A stretch of 64,000 nucleotides of DNA from Thalassobaculum_A sp040219615 (GCF_040219615.1 NZ_JAVJSE010000010.1:248001-312000), one strand, 5' to 3'; counted from the first letter of the stretch, positions 41,486 to 51,504 are shown. Numbers and translations are program-made. Notes: generated by a model from the letters alone, not told the origin.

Positions 41486-42268
41486 ATGACGGATGCCTCG
41501 CAGCCGGCGTCGCCGGAGGCCCCCGCCCCCGACCAACTTACGACAGCCGACGGCCAGGTCCTGGCCTATCACCGCAGTCCGGGACGCTCGCCCGGCGTGG
41601 TGTTCCTCGGCGGATACGCCTCGGACATGACCGGTACCAAGGCGACCGCGCTGGAGGCCCATGTCCGGGCGCGCGGCCACGCCTTCCTGCGCTTCGACTA
41701 CCGTGGCCACGGCCAGTCGTCGAGCCAATTCGAGGACGGCACCATCGGCCGCTGGCGCGACGACGCCCTGGCCGCGATCGACACCCTGACCGAAGGCCCG
41801 CAGGTGCTGGTCGGCTCGTCGATGGGCGGCTGGATCGCGCTGCTGGTCGCGGTCGCCCGGCCGGACCGGGTCGCCGGCCTGGTCGGCATCGCCGCGGCGC
41901 CGGACTTCACCGAGGACCTGATGTGGGCGGAGTTCGACGAGGCCCAGCGCGCCGCCCTGGCCGCCGACCGCATCCTGCGGCTGCCCTCGGAGTATTCCGA
42001 CGAGCCGAGCATCGTGACCATGGACCTGATCGAGGACGGCCGGAACCACCTGCTGCTGCGGGCGCCGGTACCGATCCGGGTGCCGGTCCGGCTGCTGCAG
42101 GGCATGCGCGACCCCGACGTGCCGTACCGCCTGGCGCTGACCCTGGCCGACCGGATCGAGGGCGACGACGTGCAGGTCACCCTGATCAAGGACGGCGACC
42201 ACCGGCTGTCGACCGACCGCGACCTGGCGATCCTGGCCGCCGCCGTGGACGGGCTGCTGAAAGGGTGA
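41486..42268 (+). CDS. Alpha/beta hydrolase, ABHD10-like
   Basis: A 260-residue hydrolase. The nucleophile elbow is GSSMGG (Ser112), the oxyanion region is FLGGYASDMTG, FDYRGHGQSS follows, and DGDHRLS near the end has the catalytic His. The general pattern (short cap, YASDMTGTKA) resembles ABHD10-type thioesterases/esterases. It is divergent from the GT4 gene and ends 13 bp from the convergent histidine kinase. Substrate unknown. Confidence 0.85.
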   Translation: MTDASQPASPEAPAPDQLTTADGQVLAYHRSPGRSPGVVFLGGYASDMTGTKATALEAHVRARGHAFLRFDYRGHGQSSSQFEDGTIGRWRDDALAAIDTLTEGPQVLVGSSMGGWIALLVAVARPDRVAGLVGIAAAPDFTEDLMWAEFDEAQRAALAADRILRLPSEYSDEPSIVTMDLIEDGRNHLLLRAPVPIRVPVRLLQGMRDPDVPYRLALTLADRIEGDDVQVTLIKDGDHRLSTDRDLAILAAAVDGLLKG

Positions 42269-42281
42269 GGCCTCGCGGCGG

Positions 42282-43022
42282 TCAGCCGCCGCCGGGCAGC
42301 GGCAGGCGGATGATCGCACAGGTGCCCTTGCCCCGGGCCGACCGCAGCTCCAGCGATCCGCCGAGCGCCTCGACCTGGCGGCGCACCACCGCCAGCCCCA
42401 TGCCGCTGCCGGTGTCGCCGTGCACGCCGAGCGTCGAGACCGCCCCGGCCCAGCCCGGCGCCATTGCCCGGGCGACCTCCTCCGGGTCCATGCCGACGCC
42501 GGTGTCGGAGATCACCAGCACCGCCACATTCTCGCTCGGCTCGGTGCGCGCGGCGACCGTGACCCGACCGCCGCGCGGCGTGAACTTGATGGCGTTGACC
42601 ACCAGGTTGTTGACCGCCGAGGTCAGCGCCTCGGCCTCGACCTGGATCTCGGGCAGCGTGTCCGGCAGGTCGAGAACCAGGCTCACCCCTCGCTCCTCGG
42701 CCATCGGCCCGAACAGGCCGACGATGTCGGCCAGGACCCGGCCCACCGGCGACGTCGCGACCGACCGGGCGGCGGGATCCTCCAGCAGCAGGCGGTCGCA
42801 CAGCTGCAGCATGCGCAGCGCGGCACCGTGGGCGAGGTCGGCATATTCGGGATACCTCTCGCCCGGCAGCGGGCCGAAGCGCTGGTCGCGGAAGATCTCG
42901 GCGATCGCCGTCAGGGCGTTCAGGGGATTGCGCAGCTCATGGGCGATCTCCCGGAGCTGGGCCGCCGCCTCCCGGGAAAGCCGCCGATCGCTTTCGGCCG
43001 AAGCGAGGTCGCTTCTCATCAT
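42282..43022 (-). CDS. Orphan sensor histidine kinase without sensor domain
   Basis: A 246-residue soluble kinase. The H-box is REIAHELRNPLNAL with His28, the N-box is NNLVVNAIKFTPRGG, G1 is DTGVGMD and G2 GSGMGLAVVRRQVEALGG. There is no membrane segment, PAS or other input domain before the H-box, and no response-regulator gene next to it. It may take its input from another protein or serve in a phosphorelay. Confidence 0.9.
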   Translation of the reverse strand: MMRSDLASAESDRRLSREAAAQLREIAHELRNPLNALTAIAEIFRDQRFGPLPGERYPEYADLAHGAALRMLQLCDRLLLEDPAARSVATSPVGRVLADIVGLFGPMAEERGVSLVLDLPDTLPEIQVEAEALTSAVNNLVVNAIKFTPRGGRVTVAARTEPSENVAVLVISDTGVGMDPEEVARAMAPGWAGAVSTLGVHGDTGSGMGLAVVRRQVEALGGSLELRSARGKGTCAIIRLPLPGGG

Positions 43023-43146
43023 CTCACTCGTCCCTCACGCTCCTGGCCGACGGTAGGGCTAACTGGTTACCGAAGCCTTAATGCCGTGACGCCGCGAACG
43101 TTCCGACCAACCGCTCCGGATCCGAAGCACGAACCGTGCCGACGCG

Positions 43147-43815
43147 TCAGAAGTCCAGGTCGGCGTAGTGCTTGGCGGGGCGCAGGCCGGAGACGTGGTC
43201 GGCCAGAAGCGGCCGGAAGCTGGGCCGGGACTTGACCCGGGCATACCAGTCCTTGGCCTCGGCGTTGCGGTCCCAGGGCACGTCGCCGAGATAGTCGACG
43301 CAGGACAGGTGGGCGGCCGCCGCCACGTCGGCCAGCGAGAACCGGTCGCCGGCCAGCCAGGTCCGCCGCTCCGCCAGCCAGCCGATGTAGTCCAGGTGGA
43401 TCACGATGTTGGCATGGCCGGCCCGGATCGCCTCGCTCGACGGCTCGCCGATGCCGAGGAAGCGCTTCAGCACCTTCTCGCCGACCAGCAGGTCGGTGAC
43501 CTCGCGGTCGAACTTGCGGTCGAACCAGGCGACCAGCCGGCGGATCTCGGCGCGCTCGGCGGCGTCGCCCTGCAGCAGCGCCGGCTCCGGGCAGGTCTCC
43601 TCGAGATACTCGGCGATCGGCCCGGCGCCGGCGACGGTGGTGCCGTCGTCCTCGACCAGCACCGGCACCTCGCCGGCCGGGTTGATCGCCAGGAAGTCCT
43701 CGCGGCGGTCCCAGATCGGCTCGGCGCGCAGATGCGCCTCCATCCGCTTCTCGCCGAGGACGAGGCGGACCAGACGCGACTGCGGCGAGAGGGCGAGGTG
43801 AAAGAGCGTGCGCAT
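43147..43815 (-). CDS. FzlA-like GST-fold cell-division protein
   Basis: A 222-residue GST-fold protein. The sequence (LFHLALSPQSRLVRLVLGEK, FLAINPAGEVPVLVEDDGT, RRLVAWFDRKFDREVT, DYIGWLAERRTWLAGD) and above all the C-terminus DHVSGLRPAKHYADLDF fit what I remember of FzlA, the FtsZ-binding GST homologue that controls constriction in Caulobacter and its relatives. That protein has no glutathione-transferase activity; its C-terminal tail contacts the division machinery. A GTG at 43830 would add five residues. No division genes are adjacent. Confidence 0.75.
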   Translation of the reverse strand: MRTLFHLALSPQSRLVRLVLGEKRMEAHLRAEPIWDRREDFLAINPAGEVPVLVEDDGTTVAGAGPIAEYLEETCPEPALLQGDAAERAEIRRLVAWFDRKFDREVTDLLVGEKVLKRFLGIGEPSSEAIRAGHANIVIHLDYIGWLAERRTWLAGDRFSLADVAAAAHLSCVDYLGDVPWDRNAEAKDWYARVKSRPSFRPLLADHVSGLRPAKHYADLDF

Positions 43816-43904
43816 GCCGTCGTTTGACACGGGCGGGGAGGTTCAGGCTAGCAGTATCGGCGGCGGCGGAACAGCGCGCAGCGGTCGCAGTCGGGCGGCG
43901 GGCA

Positions 43905-44055
43905 GGTTCCGGATCGATCGCGCTGCGGCGCGCTCGTCCGGAATGACGAGGGAAAGGGCAAGGACGTCGCGCCGACGTCAGAAGCAAATCCGCCGCATTC
44001 CCCCGATGTCGTCATTCCGGAGCGGACCGCCGCAGGCGGGATGCATCCGGAACCC
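43905..44055. repeat. Dispersed bipartite inverted repeat, copy 2
   Basis: Left unit 43905-43949 (GGTTCCGGATCGATCG ... TCCGGAATGACGA) and right unit 44009-44055 (TCGTCATTCCGGAGCGG ... CATCCGGAACCC) are inverted copies separated by 59 bp. It fills most of the 270-bp gap between the FzlA-like gene and the end of the regulator gene. Confidence 0.85.
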
Positions 44056-44085
44056 ACGGAGCGACAAGCGACGGTCATTCGAGCC

Positions 44086-45531
44086 CTACCGCACGAAGTC
44101 GAAGGGCTGGGCCCGCCGCAGGGCCTGGTCGACGCGGATCCGGTGGTTGACCGGCGGGTGGGCGCGCTGGGTGCAGTCCAGGCGCTCGCAGACCCGGCAG
44201 CTGACTCCGGCCGGGGTGAAGGCCTCTGGCTTCTTCGGGTCGACGCCGTCGCCGTAGGCCAGGTGGCGGGCGTCCTTCAGCTCGCAGCCGAGTGCGATCG
44301 AGTAGCGCGGCTGCAGCCGGTCGCGGCCGCCGCCGATCGGGTCGAGGGTCCGGGCCATGATCAGGAAGGTGGTGTCGTCGGGCAGCCGGGCGACCTGCGT
44401 GAGCAGCTGGCCCGGGCTGCGGAACACGTCGTGCACCACCAGCCGCGGGCAGGTGCCGCCGAACCGCGCGAACTGGAAGCCGCCACCCGACAGCCGCTTG
44501 GAGATGTTGCCGGCGTTGTCGACCCGCAGGAAGAAGAACGGCACGCCGCGTGCGCCCGGGCGCTGCATGGCGGTCAGCCGGTGGCAGACCTGCTCGACGC
44601 TGGCGCCGAACCGCCGGCGCAGCAGCTCGATGTCGTAGCGCAGGTCCTTGGCGGCCTGCAGGAAGGTCGCGTAGGGCATCATGACGGCCCCGGCGAAATA
44701 GTTGGCGAGCGTCATGCGGAACAGGCCGCGCGCCTCGTCGTTCGGCAGCTCGACCCGCTCGACCAGGCGGTCGAGCCGCTCGCGGTGGCCGATCAGGGCG
44801 AGTTGGACCGCCAGGTGGAAGATCCGCGCCGACGGCAGCAGGGTCTCGGAGATCAGGATGCGGCGGCGGTGGTAGTCCCAGCGCCTGAGCGTGTCGGCCA
44901 TCACCTCGACCGGCATCACCCGCACGTCGATGCCGTGGGCGGCCTTCACATGGGCGCGCAGCCCGGCGAACAGCGCGTCGCGGTCGAGGCCGGCGTCCTC
45001 CCACAGCTCCTCGGCGGCCCGCTCCAGGTCGTCGAAGTGGTTGGCCTCGGCCTCCAGCACGTCGCGCACCGCCTCGACCGGGCTGTCCGGCGGCAGCGGG
45101 CCGTCGCCGGTGCCGTCGCCGCCGGCCTCGTGGGCCAGCACCTGGGCATTCTCCCAGATCCGGCGATAGGCCCGGTACAGGGTCAGCACGCCCTGGGCGG
45201 CCGCCGGCGCGGCCGCCACCAGCTCGCGCATCTCGCGGTCGGACACCCCCTGGCCTTCGAACAGCGGATCGCCGAACACCTCGGACAGGCCGGCCGCCAG
45301 CCGCTGGTCGTCGTCCTCGGCGAATTCCTTGAGGTCGATCTCGAAGGCGTTGCCGAGCTTGAACAGCAGCGGCACCGTGACCGGGCGCTGGTTGTGCTCG
45401 ATCAGGTTCAGGTAGCTCGGCGAGATGCCGATCTGCGCCGCCATCTCGGTCTGGCTCAGCCCCTGGTCGATCCGAAACCGGCGGATCTTGTGGCCGAGCA
45501 TGGCCTTGCGGTCCAACCGTTCGCCTGCCAT
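44086..45531 (-). CDS. XRE/IrrE-type (ScfR/RamB/PrpR-like) transcriptional regulator
   Basis: A 481-residue regulator. The XRE helix-turn-helix is at about 12-66 (LSQTEMAAQIGISPSYLNLIE), an IrrE-like (M78) domain lies at about 170-300, and the C-terminal domain has a Cys cluster CRVCERLDCTQR near residue 445. This is the architecture of RamB and PrpR in actinobacteria and ScfR in Rhodobacter-type bacteria, which control acetate, propionate or short-chain acyl-CoA use, including isocitrate lyase. Here it is divergent from aceA across 253 bp, so it is the obvious aceA regulator (inference). Confidence 0.88.
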   Translation of the reverse strand: MAGERLDRKAMLGHKIRRFRIDQGLSQTEMAAQIGISPSYLNLIEHNQRPVTVPLLFKLGNAFEIDLKEFAEDDDQRLAAGLSEVFGDPLFEGQGVSDREMRELVAAAPAAAQGVLTLYRAYRRIWENAQVLAHEAGGDGTGDGPLPPDSPVEAVRDVLEAEANHFDDLERAAEELWEDAGLDRDALFAGLRAHVKAAHGIDVRVMPVEVMADTLRRWDYHRRRILISETLLPSARIFHLAVQLALIGHRERLDRLVERVELPNDEARGLFRMTLANYFAGAVMMPYATFLQAAKDLRYDIELLRRRFGASVEQVCHRLTAMQRPGARGVPFFFLRVDNAGNISKRLSGGGFQFARFGGTCPRLVVHDVFRSPGQLLTQVARLPDDTTFLIMARTLDPIGGGRDRLQPRYSIALGCELKDARHLAYGDGVDPKKPEAFTPAGVSCRVCERLDCTQRAHPPVNHRIRVDQALRRAQPFDFVR

Positions 45532-45728
45532 GCGCGGACCTCTCCGTCACCGTCGGCGGGGCGCCGCGGCATCCTCCCGGCACTCTAGCCAAGGAGTGTC
45601 GCAAACGCGAAGAATTTTACAATCGTTACAAATTACTAAATGTGATTTTTTCTGCTGAGACAGTGTTACTCGTTTTCATGCAATAGGTTATGGCCCGCCC
45701 CGGTCTTTGGTGAATATATGGCGGTCAT

Positions 45729-45741
45729 GTTGCGGCGCAAC
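45729..45741. promoter_or_regulatory. Palindrome GTTGCGGCGCAAC upstream of aceA
   Basis: A perfect palindrome with 6-bp arms and a central G, 43 bp before the aceA start codon. Its TTGC...GCAA halves recall the TTTGCAAA-type boxes bound by RamB/PrpR/ScfR proteins. A related GTCGCAAACGCG sits at 45598-45609 next to the regulator start. The rest of the 45532-45784 gap is AT-rich and probably holds both promoters. Confidence 0.45.
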
Positions 45742-45784
45742 AGTCGCTGTGCACCGCCGAACCGATACCGAGGAGGACCACGCG

Positions 45785-47083
<1,299 letters not shown>

Positions 47084-47126
47084 CACGGCCCCACCAAGAC
47101 GGCCCGAGCTGAGAGGAGGAACGGAC

Positions 47127-47327
47127 ATGCCTGAGCGTTACTGGGTGATCGGCGGCGAGTACGAATCGACCGCCTTCGACAAGCTGGTGGACGGCACCGA
47201 GCAGATCCTCGGCCCCTACCGCGACCCCGACACGGCCAAGCGCGCCTGGGAGCATATCGCGGTCGAGACCCGCAGCGTCTGCACCGCCCGCTACACGATC
47301 GTCCGGGAGGGGTCGGCCGCGGCCTGA
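47127..47327 (+). CDS. DUF4170 small protein
   Basis: A 66-residue protein, MPERYWVIGGEY at the start, then GTEQILGPYRDPDTAKRAWE and CTARYTIVRE. The pattern fits DUF4170, a small family common in alphaproteobacteria with no known function. GAGGAGG precedes the ATG. Its position behind aceA and before the terminator suggests co-expression with isocitrate lyase. Confidence 0.82.
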   Translation: MPERYWVIGGEYESTAFDKLVDGTEQILGPYRDPDTAKRAWEHIAVETRSVCTARYTIVREGSAAA

Positions 47328-47355
47328 CCCTATCCCTTTCCCGCGACGGTCGCAG

Positions 47356-47399
47356 GGCCGGGCCCTCCTCCTCACGCTCGGAGGGCCCGGCCTTTTTTT
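47356..47399 (+). terminator. Strong rho-independent terminator
   Basis: GGCCGGGCCCTCC (47356-47368) pairs perfectly over 13 bp with 47380-47392 and is followed by seven T. It terminates aceA-DUF4170 and also separates it from the convergent TauE gene. Confidence 0.95.
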
Positions 47400-47406
47400 C
47401 TGTCCG

Positions 47407-48156
47407 TCAGCCCAGCGTCGCCCTGATGATCGCCACCAGCGCCATCACGGCCAGCAGGGCGAGCGCCGCCCGCTTCACGCTGGTCTCGTCGGCGGTGCCG
47501 TAGAGCCGGCGGCCGAGATACACCGCCCCCTCGACCAGCGGCGCCAGCACCAGGCAGTGCAGCAGCACGTCGGCGGTGACCAGCCCGTAGGCGGTCATGG
47601 TGACGAGCGCGATCAGGTCGACCGCCAGGAACACCGCCACCGCGGTCGCCCGCAGGGTGGCGGCCGGCAGCGGCGACGAGAGATACAGCAGGATGACCGG
47701 CGGGCCGGGGATGCCGGCGGCCCCGGACATCAGCCCCATGGTCACGCCGGTCGCCAGCTTCAGCCCGGTGCCGGGCACCCGCCGCAGCCCGATGCCGGCG
47801 GCGATCGCCAGCGTGGCGGCCAGCACCGCGACGCCGATCGCCAGCCGCATGGCGTCCTCGCTGAACCCGGCGAGCGCCAGGGCGCCGATCGGGATCGCCG
47901 GCAGCGCGCCGGCCAGCATCAGGAGGCAGCCCCGGCGGTCGACGTCCCGGTGGACATGGGGCAGCATCCGCAGGCTGGCGAAGATGTCGAGCACCACCGA
48001 GATCGGCACGATCTCGGCCGGCGCCGCCAGCACCGAGACGGTGGTCACCAGGATCAGCGCGAAGCCGAAGCCGGTGTAGCCGCGCACCACGCCGGCGACC
48101 AGCGAGGCCGCGGCGGCGAGCGCCCAGACCTCCGCGGGCCAGCCGAGCAGGTCCAC
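47407..48156 (-). CDS. TauE/SafE (TSUP) family membrane protein
   Basis: A 249-residue inner-membrane protein with about eight hydrophobic segments in two repeats: VAGVVRGYTGFGFALILVTT in the first, MGLMSGAAGIPGPPVILLYL in the second. The G-x-G-G-like loops are typical of TSUP exporters of sulfite, sulfoacetate or other organosulfur ions; the real substrate is not known. GTG 48156 starts 4 bp after the GNAT stop, so both are co-translated. Confidence 0.88.
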   Translation of the reverse strand: MDLLGWPAEVWALAAAASLVAGVVRGYTGFGFALILVTTVSVLAAPAEIVPISVVLDIFASLRMLPHVHRDVDRRGCLLMLAGALPAIPIGALALAGFSEDAMRLAIGVAVLAATLAIAAGIGLRRVPGTGLKLATGVTMGLMSGAAGIPGPPVILLYLSSPLPAATLRATAVAVFLAVDLIALVTMTAYGLVTADVLLHCLVLAPLVEGAVYLGRRLYGTADETSVKRAALALLAVMALVAIIRATLG

Positions 48157-48160
48157 TCGG

Positions 48161-48724
48161 TCAGCCGACGCGCAGGCGCCGGTGGGTCACGACGGCATCA
48201 CCGTCGGCGTCGCCGCCGCGATGACACCTCCACGGCAGGACCCGCAGGATCGCCTCGCGCGGCAGCGAGTCGAGCGCCCCCCCGGCCAGTTCCTTGACCT
48301 GCAGGTGGCCGGCGGTGATCGGCCCCGGCATGGCGAGGCCGCGGGCCGCCGCCGGCTCGAAGCCGTAGGGCCGGTAGTAGGACGGGTCGCCCGACACCAG
48401 GCACAGCCGCCAGCCACGGTCGCGCGCCACCGACAGGCCGTGCCCGACCAGCGCCCGGCCGAGGCCCTGGCCGCGCCGCTCCGGGGTCACCGCCAGCGGA
48501 CCGAGCAGCAGGGCCGGCCGGTCGAGGCCGACCATCACCGGCCAGAACCGCAGGGTCGCCAGCGGCTGGTCGCTCTCCGGGTCGGCGGCGATGAAGCCGA
48601 GGGTCGGGGCGCCGAGCCGCAGCCGGTAGACCGTGCGGCCGCGCCGGTCCGGGCCGAAGCCCATGTCGTTGAGGGATTCGATGGCGGCGCCGTCGGACGG
48701 CAGCTCGGAGCGGATCTGGAACAT
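48161..48724 (-). CDS. GNAT family N-acetyltransferase, YhbS-like
   Basis: A 187-residue acetyltransferase of the COG3153 type. The acetyl-CoA motif is PERRGQGLGRALVGHGL, LLGPLAVTPE precedes it, and GDPSYYRPYGFEPA is the characteristic C-terminal segment. ATG 48724 follows AGG at a normal distance. It is the first gene of a two-gene unit with TauE. Its substrate is unknown. Confidence 0.85.
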   Translation of the reverse strand: MFQIRSELPSDGAAIESLNDMGFGPDRRGRTVYRLRLGAPTLGFIAADPESDQPLATLRFWPVMVGLDRPALLLGPLAVTPERRGQGLGRALVGHGLSVARDRGWRLCLVSGDPSYYRPYGFEPAAARGLAMPGPITAGHLQVKELAGGALDSLPREAILRVLPWRCHRGGDADGDAVVTHRRLRVG

Positions 48725-48948
48725 CTTGAACACCTGGCCGGAGAGGGTAGGACAAAACCCGCTCCGGCAGGGCCGGGCGGGATCAGACGAAGGCGCGTCG
48801 TCGCGCGGCCCCACGGATCGTTCCGGGGGGCGAGGTTCGTCGTCGCAGCTGATCTCGGCTCGTCGGGACCATGGCCCTTGGGCGTCCTCTGATACAGTGG
48901 CGGAACAGGTAATCGAAACCGCCCCCCCGCGCCAGAGGAAATCCACGC

Positions 48949-49893
48949 ATGGCGGACACCACCACGACGCAGGGCGGCCGCCGCGCGGCAGCCGCGAAGC
49001 CTCCCTATGTGCAGTGCATCGGAGCCGCCACCCTCGACACCGTGCTGCGGGTGCCGGCGATCCCGCCGCACGGCAAGGTGCTGGCCGACGCCTGCGCGGT
49101 GTTCGGCGCCGGCATGGCGTCGGCCGCGGCCGCCTCGATCGCCCGGCTCGGCGGCCGGGCCGGGATCTGGGCTCGGATCGGCGACGACGAGGCCGGCGGG
49201 CGCTGGCGTGCCGACCTGGCCGGCGAGGGGGTCGACGTCTCGGCCGTCCGGGTCGTGCCCGGGCGCCGCACCGCGATCTCGACCATCGTCGTCGACGCCG
49301 CCGGCGAGCGGCTGATCGTGCCGTTCTACGACCCGGAGCTGTCGCGCGACCCGTCCTGGCTGCCGCTGGCGTCGCTGGCCGGCGCCGGGGCGGTGCTGGT
49401 CGACACCCGCTGGCCGGAGGGCGCCGCCGCCGCCCTGGACGCCGCCCGCGCCGCCGGCGTGCCGGCGATCCTGGACGCCGACACCGCCGACCCTGATGTG
49501 CTGCGCGACCTGGCGGCCCGCGCCGACCACGTGGTGTGCTCGGAGCCCGGGCTGGCGCTGCTGGAGCCGTCCGGCGACCTGGCCGCGCTGGCGGACCGGC
49601 TGCCGGCGGCGCGGGTGCTGGCGGTGACCCTGGGCGCCGACGGCGTGCGCTGGATCGCCGACCGCGTTTCCGGCGTCCTGCCCGGCTTCCCCGTGGTGGC
49701 GGTCGACACCCTGTCGGCCGGCGACGTGTTCCACGGCGCCTACGCCCTGGCGGTCGCCGAGGGACGGGGGATCCCCGACGCCATGCGGTTCGCCGCGGCC
49801 GCCGCGGCGATCAAGGTGACCCGGTTCGGCGGCCGGCTCGGCGCCCCGACCCGCGACGAGGTAGACGCGCTGCTGACCGGCGACGCCGGCTGA
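48949..49893 (+). CDS. PfkB family sugar kinase
   Basis: A 314-residue ribokinase-fold kinase. The substrate-binding GG region is FGAGMASAAAASIARLGG (52-69) and the ATP/active-site motif is DTLSAGDVFHG (253-263), with Asp259 as catalytic base; the usual DTxGAGD has Ser in place of the first Gly, as in some sulfofructose- or adenosine-type kinases. A 15-residue Thr/Arg/Ala-rich tail precedes the fold. Sugar substrate not assignable. Confidence 0.87.
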   Translation: MADTTTTQGGRRAAAAKPPYVQCIGAATLDTVLRVPAIPPHGKVLADACAVFGAGMASAAAASIARLGGRAGIWARIGDDEAGGRWRADLAGEGVDVSAVRVVPGRRTAISTIVVDAAGERLIVPFYDPELSRDPSWLPLASLAGAGAVLVDTRWPEGAAAALDAARAAGVPAILDADTADPDVLRDLAARADHVVCSEPGLALLEPSGDLAALADRLPAARVLAVTLGADGVRWIADRVSGVLPGFPVVAVDTLSAGDVFHGAYALAVAEGRGIPDAMRFAAAAAAIKVTRFGGRLGAPTRDEVDALLTGDAG

Positions 49894-49899
49894 CGCCGC

Positions 49900-50538
49900 T
49901 CAGCCGGCCTCGGCGGCCCGGTTGGCGAGTTCGGCGTCGGTCGCCTCGGCGCGCTGCAGGGCCGGCCGTGCCTCCAGCCGCTCGACATAGCGCGCGAAGG
50001 CGTCGACCGCCGGCAGCAGCTCGAACCGCATGGCCCAGCGCAGGGTCGCGCCGAGCACCAGGTCGGCCGCAGTGAACGGATCGCCGAACAGGTAGGGCCC
50101 TTCCTCGACCGCCGCCGCCAGGGTGCCGACCAGGGTCTCGAAGTCGCCGTAGCCGACCATCGCGCGCGGCGGCGCGTCGCGCTTCAGGGCGCGGTCGGTC
50201 ATCGCCGGCTCAAGGCAGCTCGGCGAGAAGAACAGCCACTTCAGGTAAGGTCCGCGACGCCGGTCGCCGACCGGAAAACCCAGCCCGGCCTCCGGGAAGG
50301 CGTCGGCCAGATGGCAGCAGATCGCCGCCGCCTCGGTCACCGCGACACGGTCGTGCAGCAGGACCGGCACCTTGCCCATGGGGTTGAGCGCCAGGAACTC
50401 GGCGCTGCGGTTCTCGCCCCTGGACAGGTCGAGCAGCCGCAATTCGTAGGGATGCCCGACCTCCTCCAGCATCCAGTGGACCACCGACGAGCGCGACGGG
50501 ATGGCATGGTACAGGACCAGTTCCGAACGGTCAGACAT
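49900..50538 (-). CDS. Glutathione S-transferase family protein
   Basis: A 212-residue GST: LVLYHAIPSRSSVVHWMLEE with Ser residues 15-18 near the activating position, NPMGKVPVLLHD and VTEAAAICCHLAD in the N-terminal domain, and FTAADLVLGATLRW in the C-terminal domain. The TGGAG site precedes the ATG. It converges on the PfkB gene with a 6-bp gap. Function unknown. Confidence 0.87.
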   Translation of the reverse strand: MSDRSELVLYHAIPSRSSVVHWMLEEVGHPYELRLLDLSRGENRSAEFLALNPMGKVPVLLHDRVAVTEAAAICCHLADAFPEAGLGFPVGDRRRGPYLKWLFFSPSCLEPAMTDRALKRDAPPRAMVGYGDFETLVGTLAAAVEEGPYLFGDPFTAADLVLGATLRWAMRFELLPAVDAFARYVERLEARPALQRAEATDAELANRAAEAG

Positions 50539-50649
50539 GCGACGCTCCAGTGCGCGACGGTTCCGTCCCGACGATTGTCCCGGGCCGCGACGGAGTCAAG
50601 AACGAATCGGGAACATTCAAGGATTCATCTGACCCGTTCGGATCGTACG

Positions 50650-50800
50650 CCCGTCGCTTCGCGAGTTCCGGATCCGTCCCGCCGTCGTCGGGCCGCTCCG
50701 GAATGACGACAGGGTAAGGAATCCTCCCCTTCGATTGTCGTCATTCCGGACGGACGCGCCGCCGTCGGCGCGGTCGAGCCGGAACCCACGAAGCGACGGG
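50650..50800. repeat. Dispersed bipartite inverted repeat, copy 3 (longest)
   Basis: The whole 151 bp is a near-palindrome: outer arms CCCGTCGCTTCG (50650-50661) and CGAAGCGACGGG (50789-50800) are perfect, then GTTCCGGATC ... TCCGGAATGACGA (50665-50709) faces TCGTCATTCCGGACGG ... GAGCCGGAACCC (50738-50787). It lies between the GST promoter region and the end of eda. Confidence 0.88.
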
Positions 50801-50814
50801 CGAGCAGCCCCTGC

Positions 50815-51438
50815 CTACACCTTCAGCGCCGCCGCCTGCCGGGCCAGATCCTCGATCCGCCCCCAGTCGCCCGCGTTGATCGCGTCGGTCGGGGCCGGGA
50901 AGCTGCCGCCGACGCACAGCACGTTGGCCAGCTTCAGGTAGGCCGGCGCGTCCTCGGCGCCGATGCCGCCGGTCGGGCAGAACGCGATGTCCGGCAGCAC
51001 CGGGCGGATCTGGTCGAGAGCGTAGGTGCCGCCGGCCGCCTTGGCCGGGAAGAACTTGAGGGTGTCGAGCCCGGCCCTGCGCGCCGCCATCGCCTCGGAC
51101 ACGGTCTGGATGCCCGGCAGGTAGGCGAGGCCGGCGGCCGCCACCGGCGCCACCAGGTCCGGATCGAAGCCCGGCGACACCGCGAACACCGCCCCGGCCT
51201 CGACCGCCGGGCCGATCTGCCGGCGGTCCAGCAGGGTGCCGACGCCGACGATGCAGTCCGGTACCTGCGCGCGGATCGCCCGCACCGCGTCCAGGGCGGC
51301 CGGCGTGCGCATGGTCACCTCGATCACCCGGATGCCGCCGGCCAGCAGGGCGCGGGCGAGGCCGGGGCCGCGGGCCGCGTCGTCGACGGTGACCACCGGA
51401 ATCACCGGCCCCGCGTTCAGGATGTCGCGGACGTTCAT
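50815..51438 (-). CDS. eda: 2-dehydro-3-deoxyphosphogluconate / 4-hydroxy-2-oxoglutarate aldolase
   Basis: A 207-residue class I aldolase that yields pyruvate, the last step of the Entner-Doudoroff route. The Schiff-base Lys is Lys128 in DTLKFFPAKAAGG, the general base Glu40 is in IRVIEVTMRTP, and GVGTLLD and CPTGGIG are conserved. AGGGAG precedes the ATG. edd and zwf are not adjacent, so a role in other sugar-acid pathways is possible. Confidence 0.93.
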   Translation of the reverse strand: MNVRDILNAGPVIPVVTVDDAARGPGLARALLAGGIRVIEVTMRTPAALDAVRAIRAQVPDCIVGVGTLLDRRQIGPAVEAGAVFAVSPGFDPDLVAPVAAAGLAYLPGIQTVSEAMAARRAGLDTLKFFPAKAAGGTYALDQIRPVLPDIAFCPTGGIGAEDAPAYLKLANVLCVGGSFPAPTDAINAGDWGRIEDLARQAAALKV

Positions 51439-51504
51439 GGCGGATTCTCCCTCCGGGATGGCCTGCCGAAGCTAGGACCGCCGGCCGCGCGGCACAAGCC
51501 GCCC

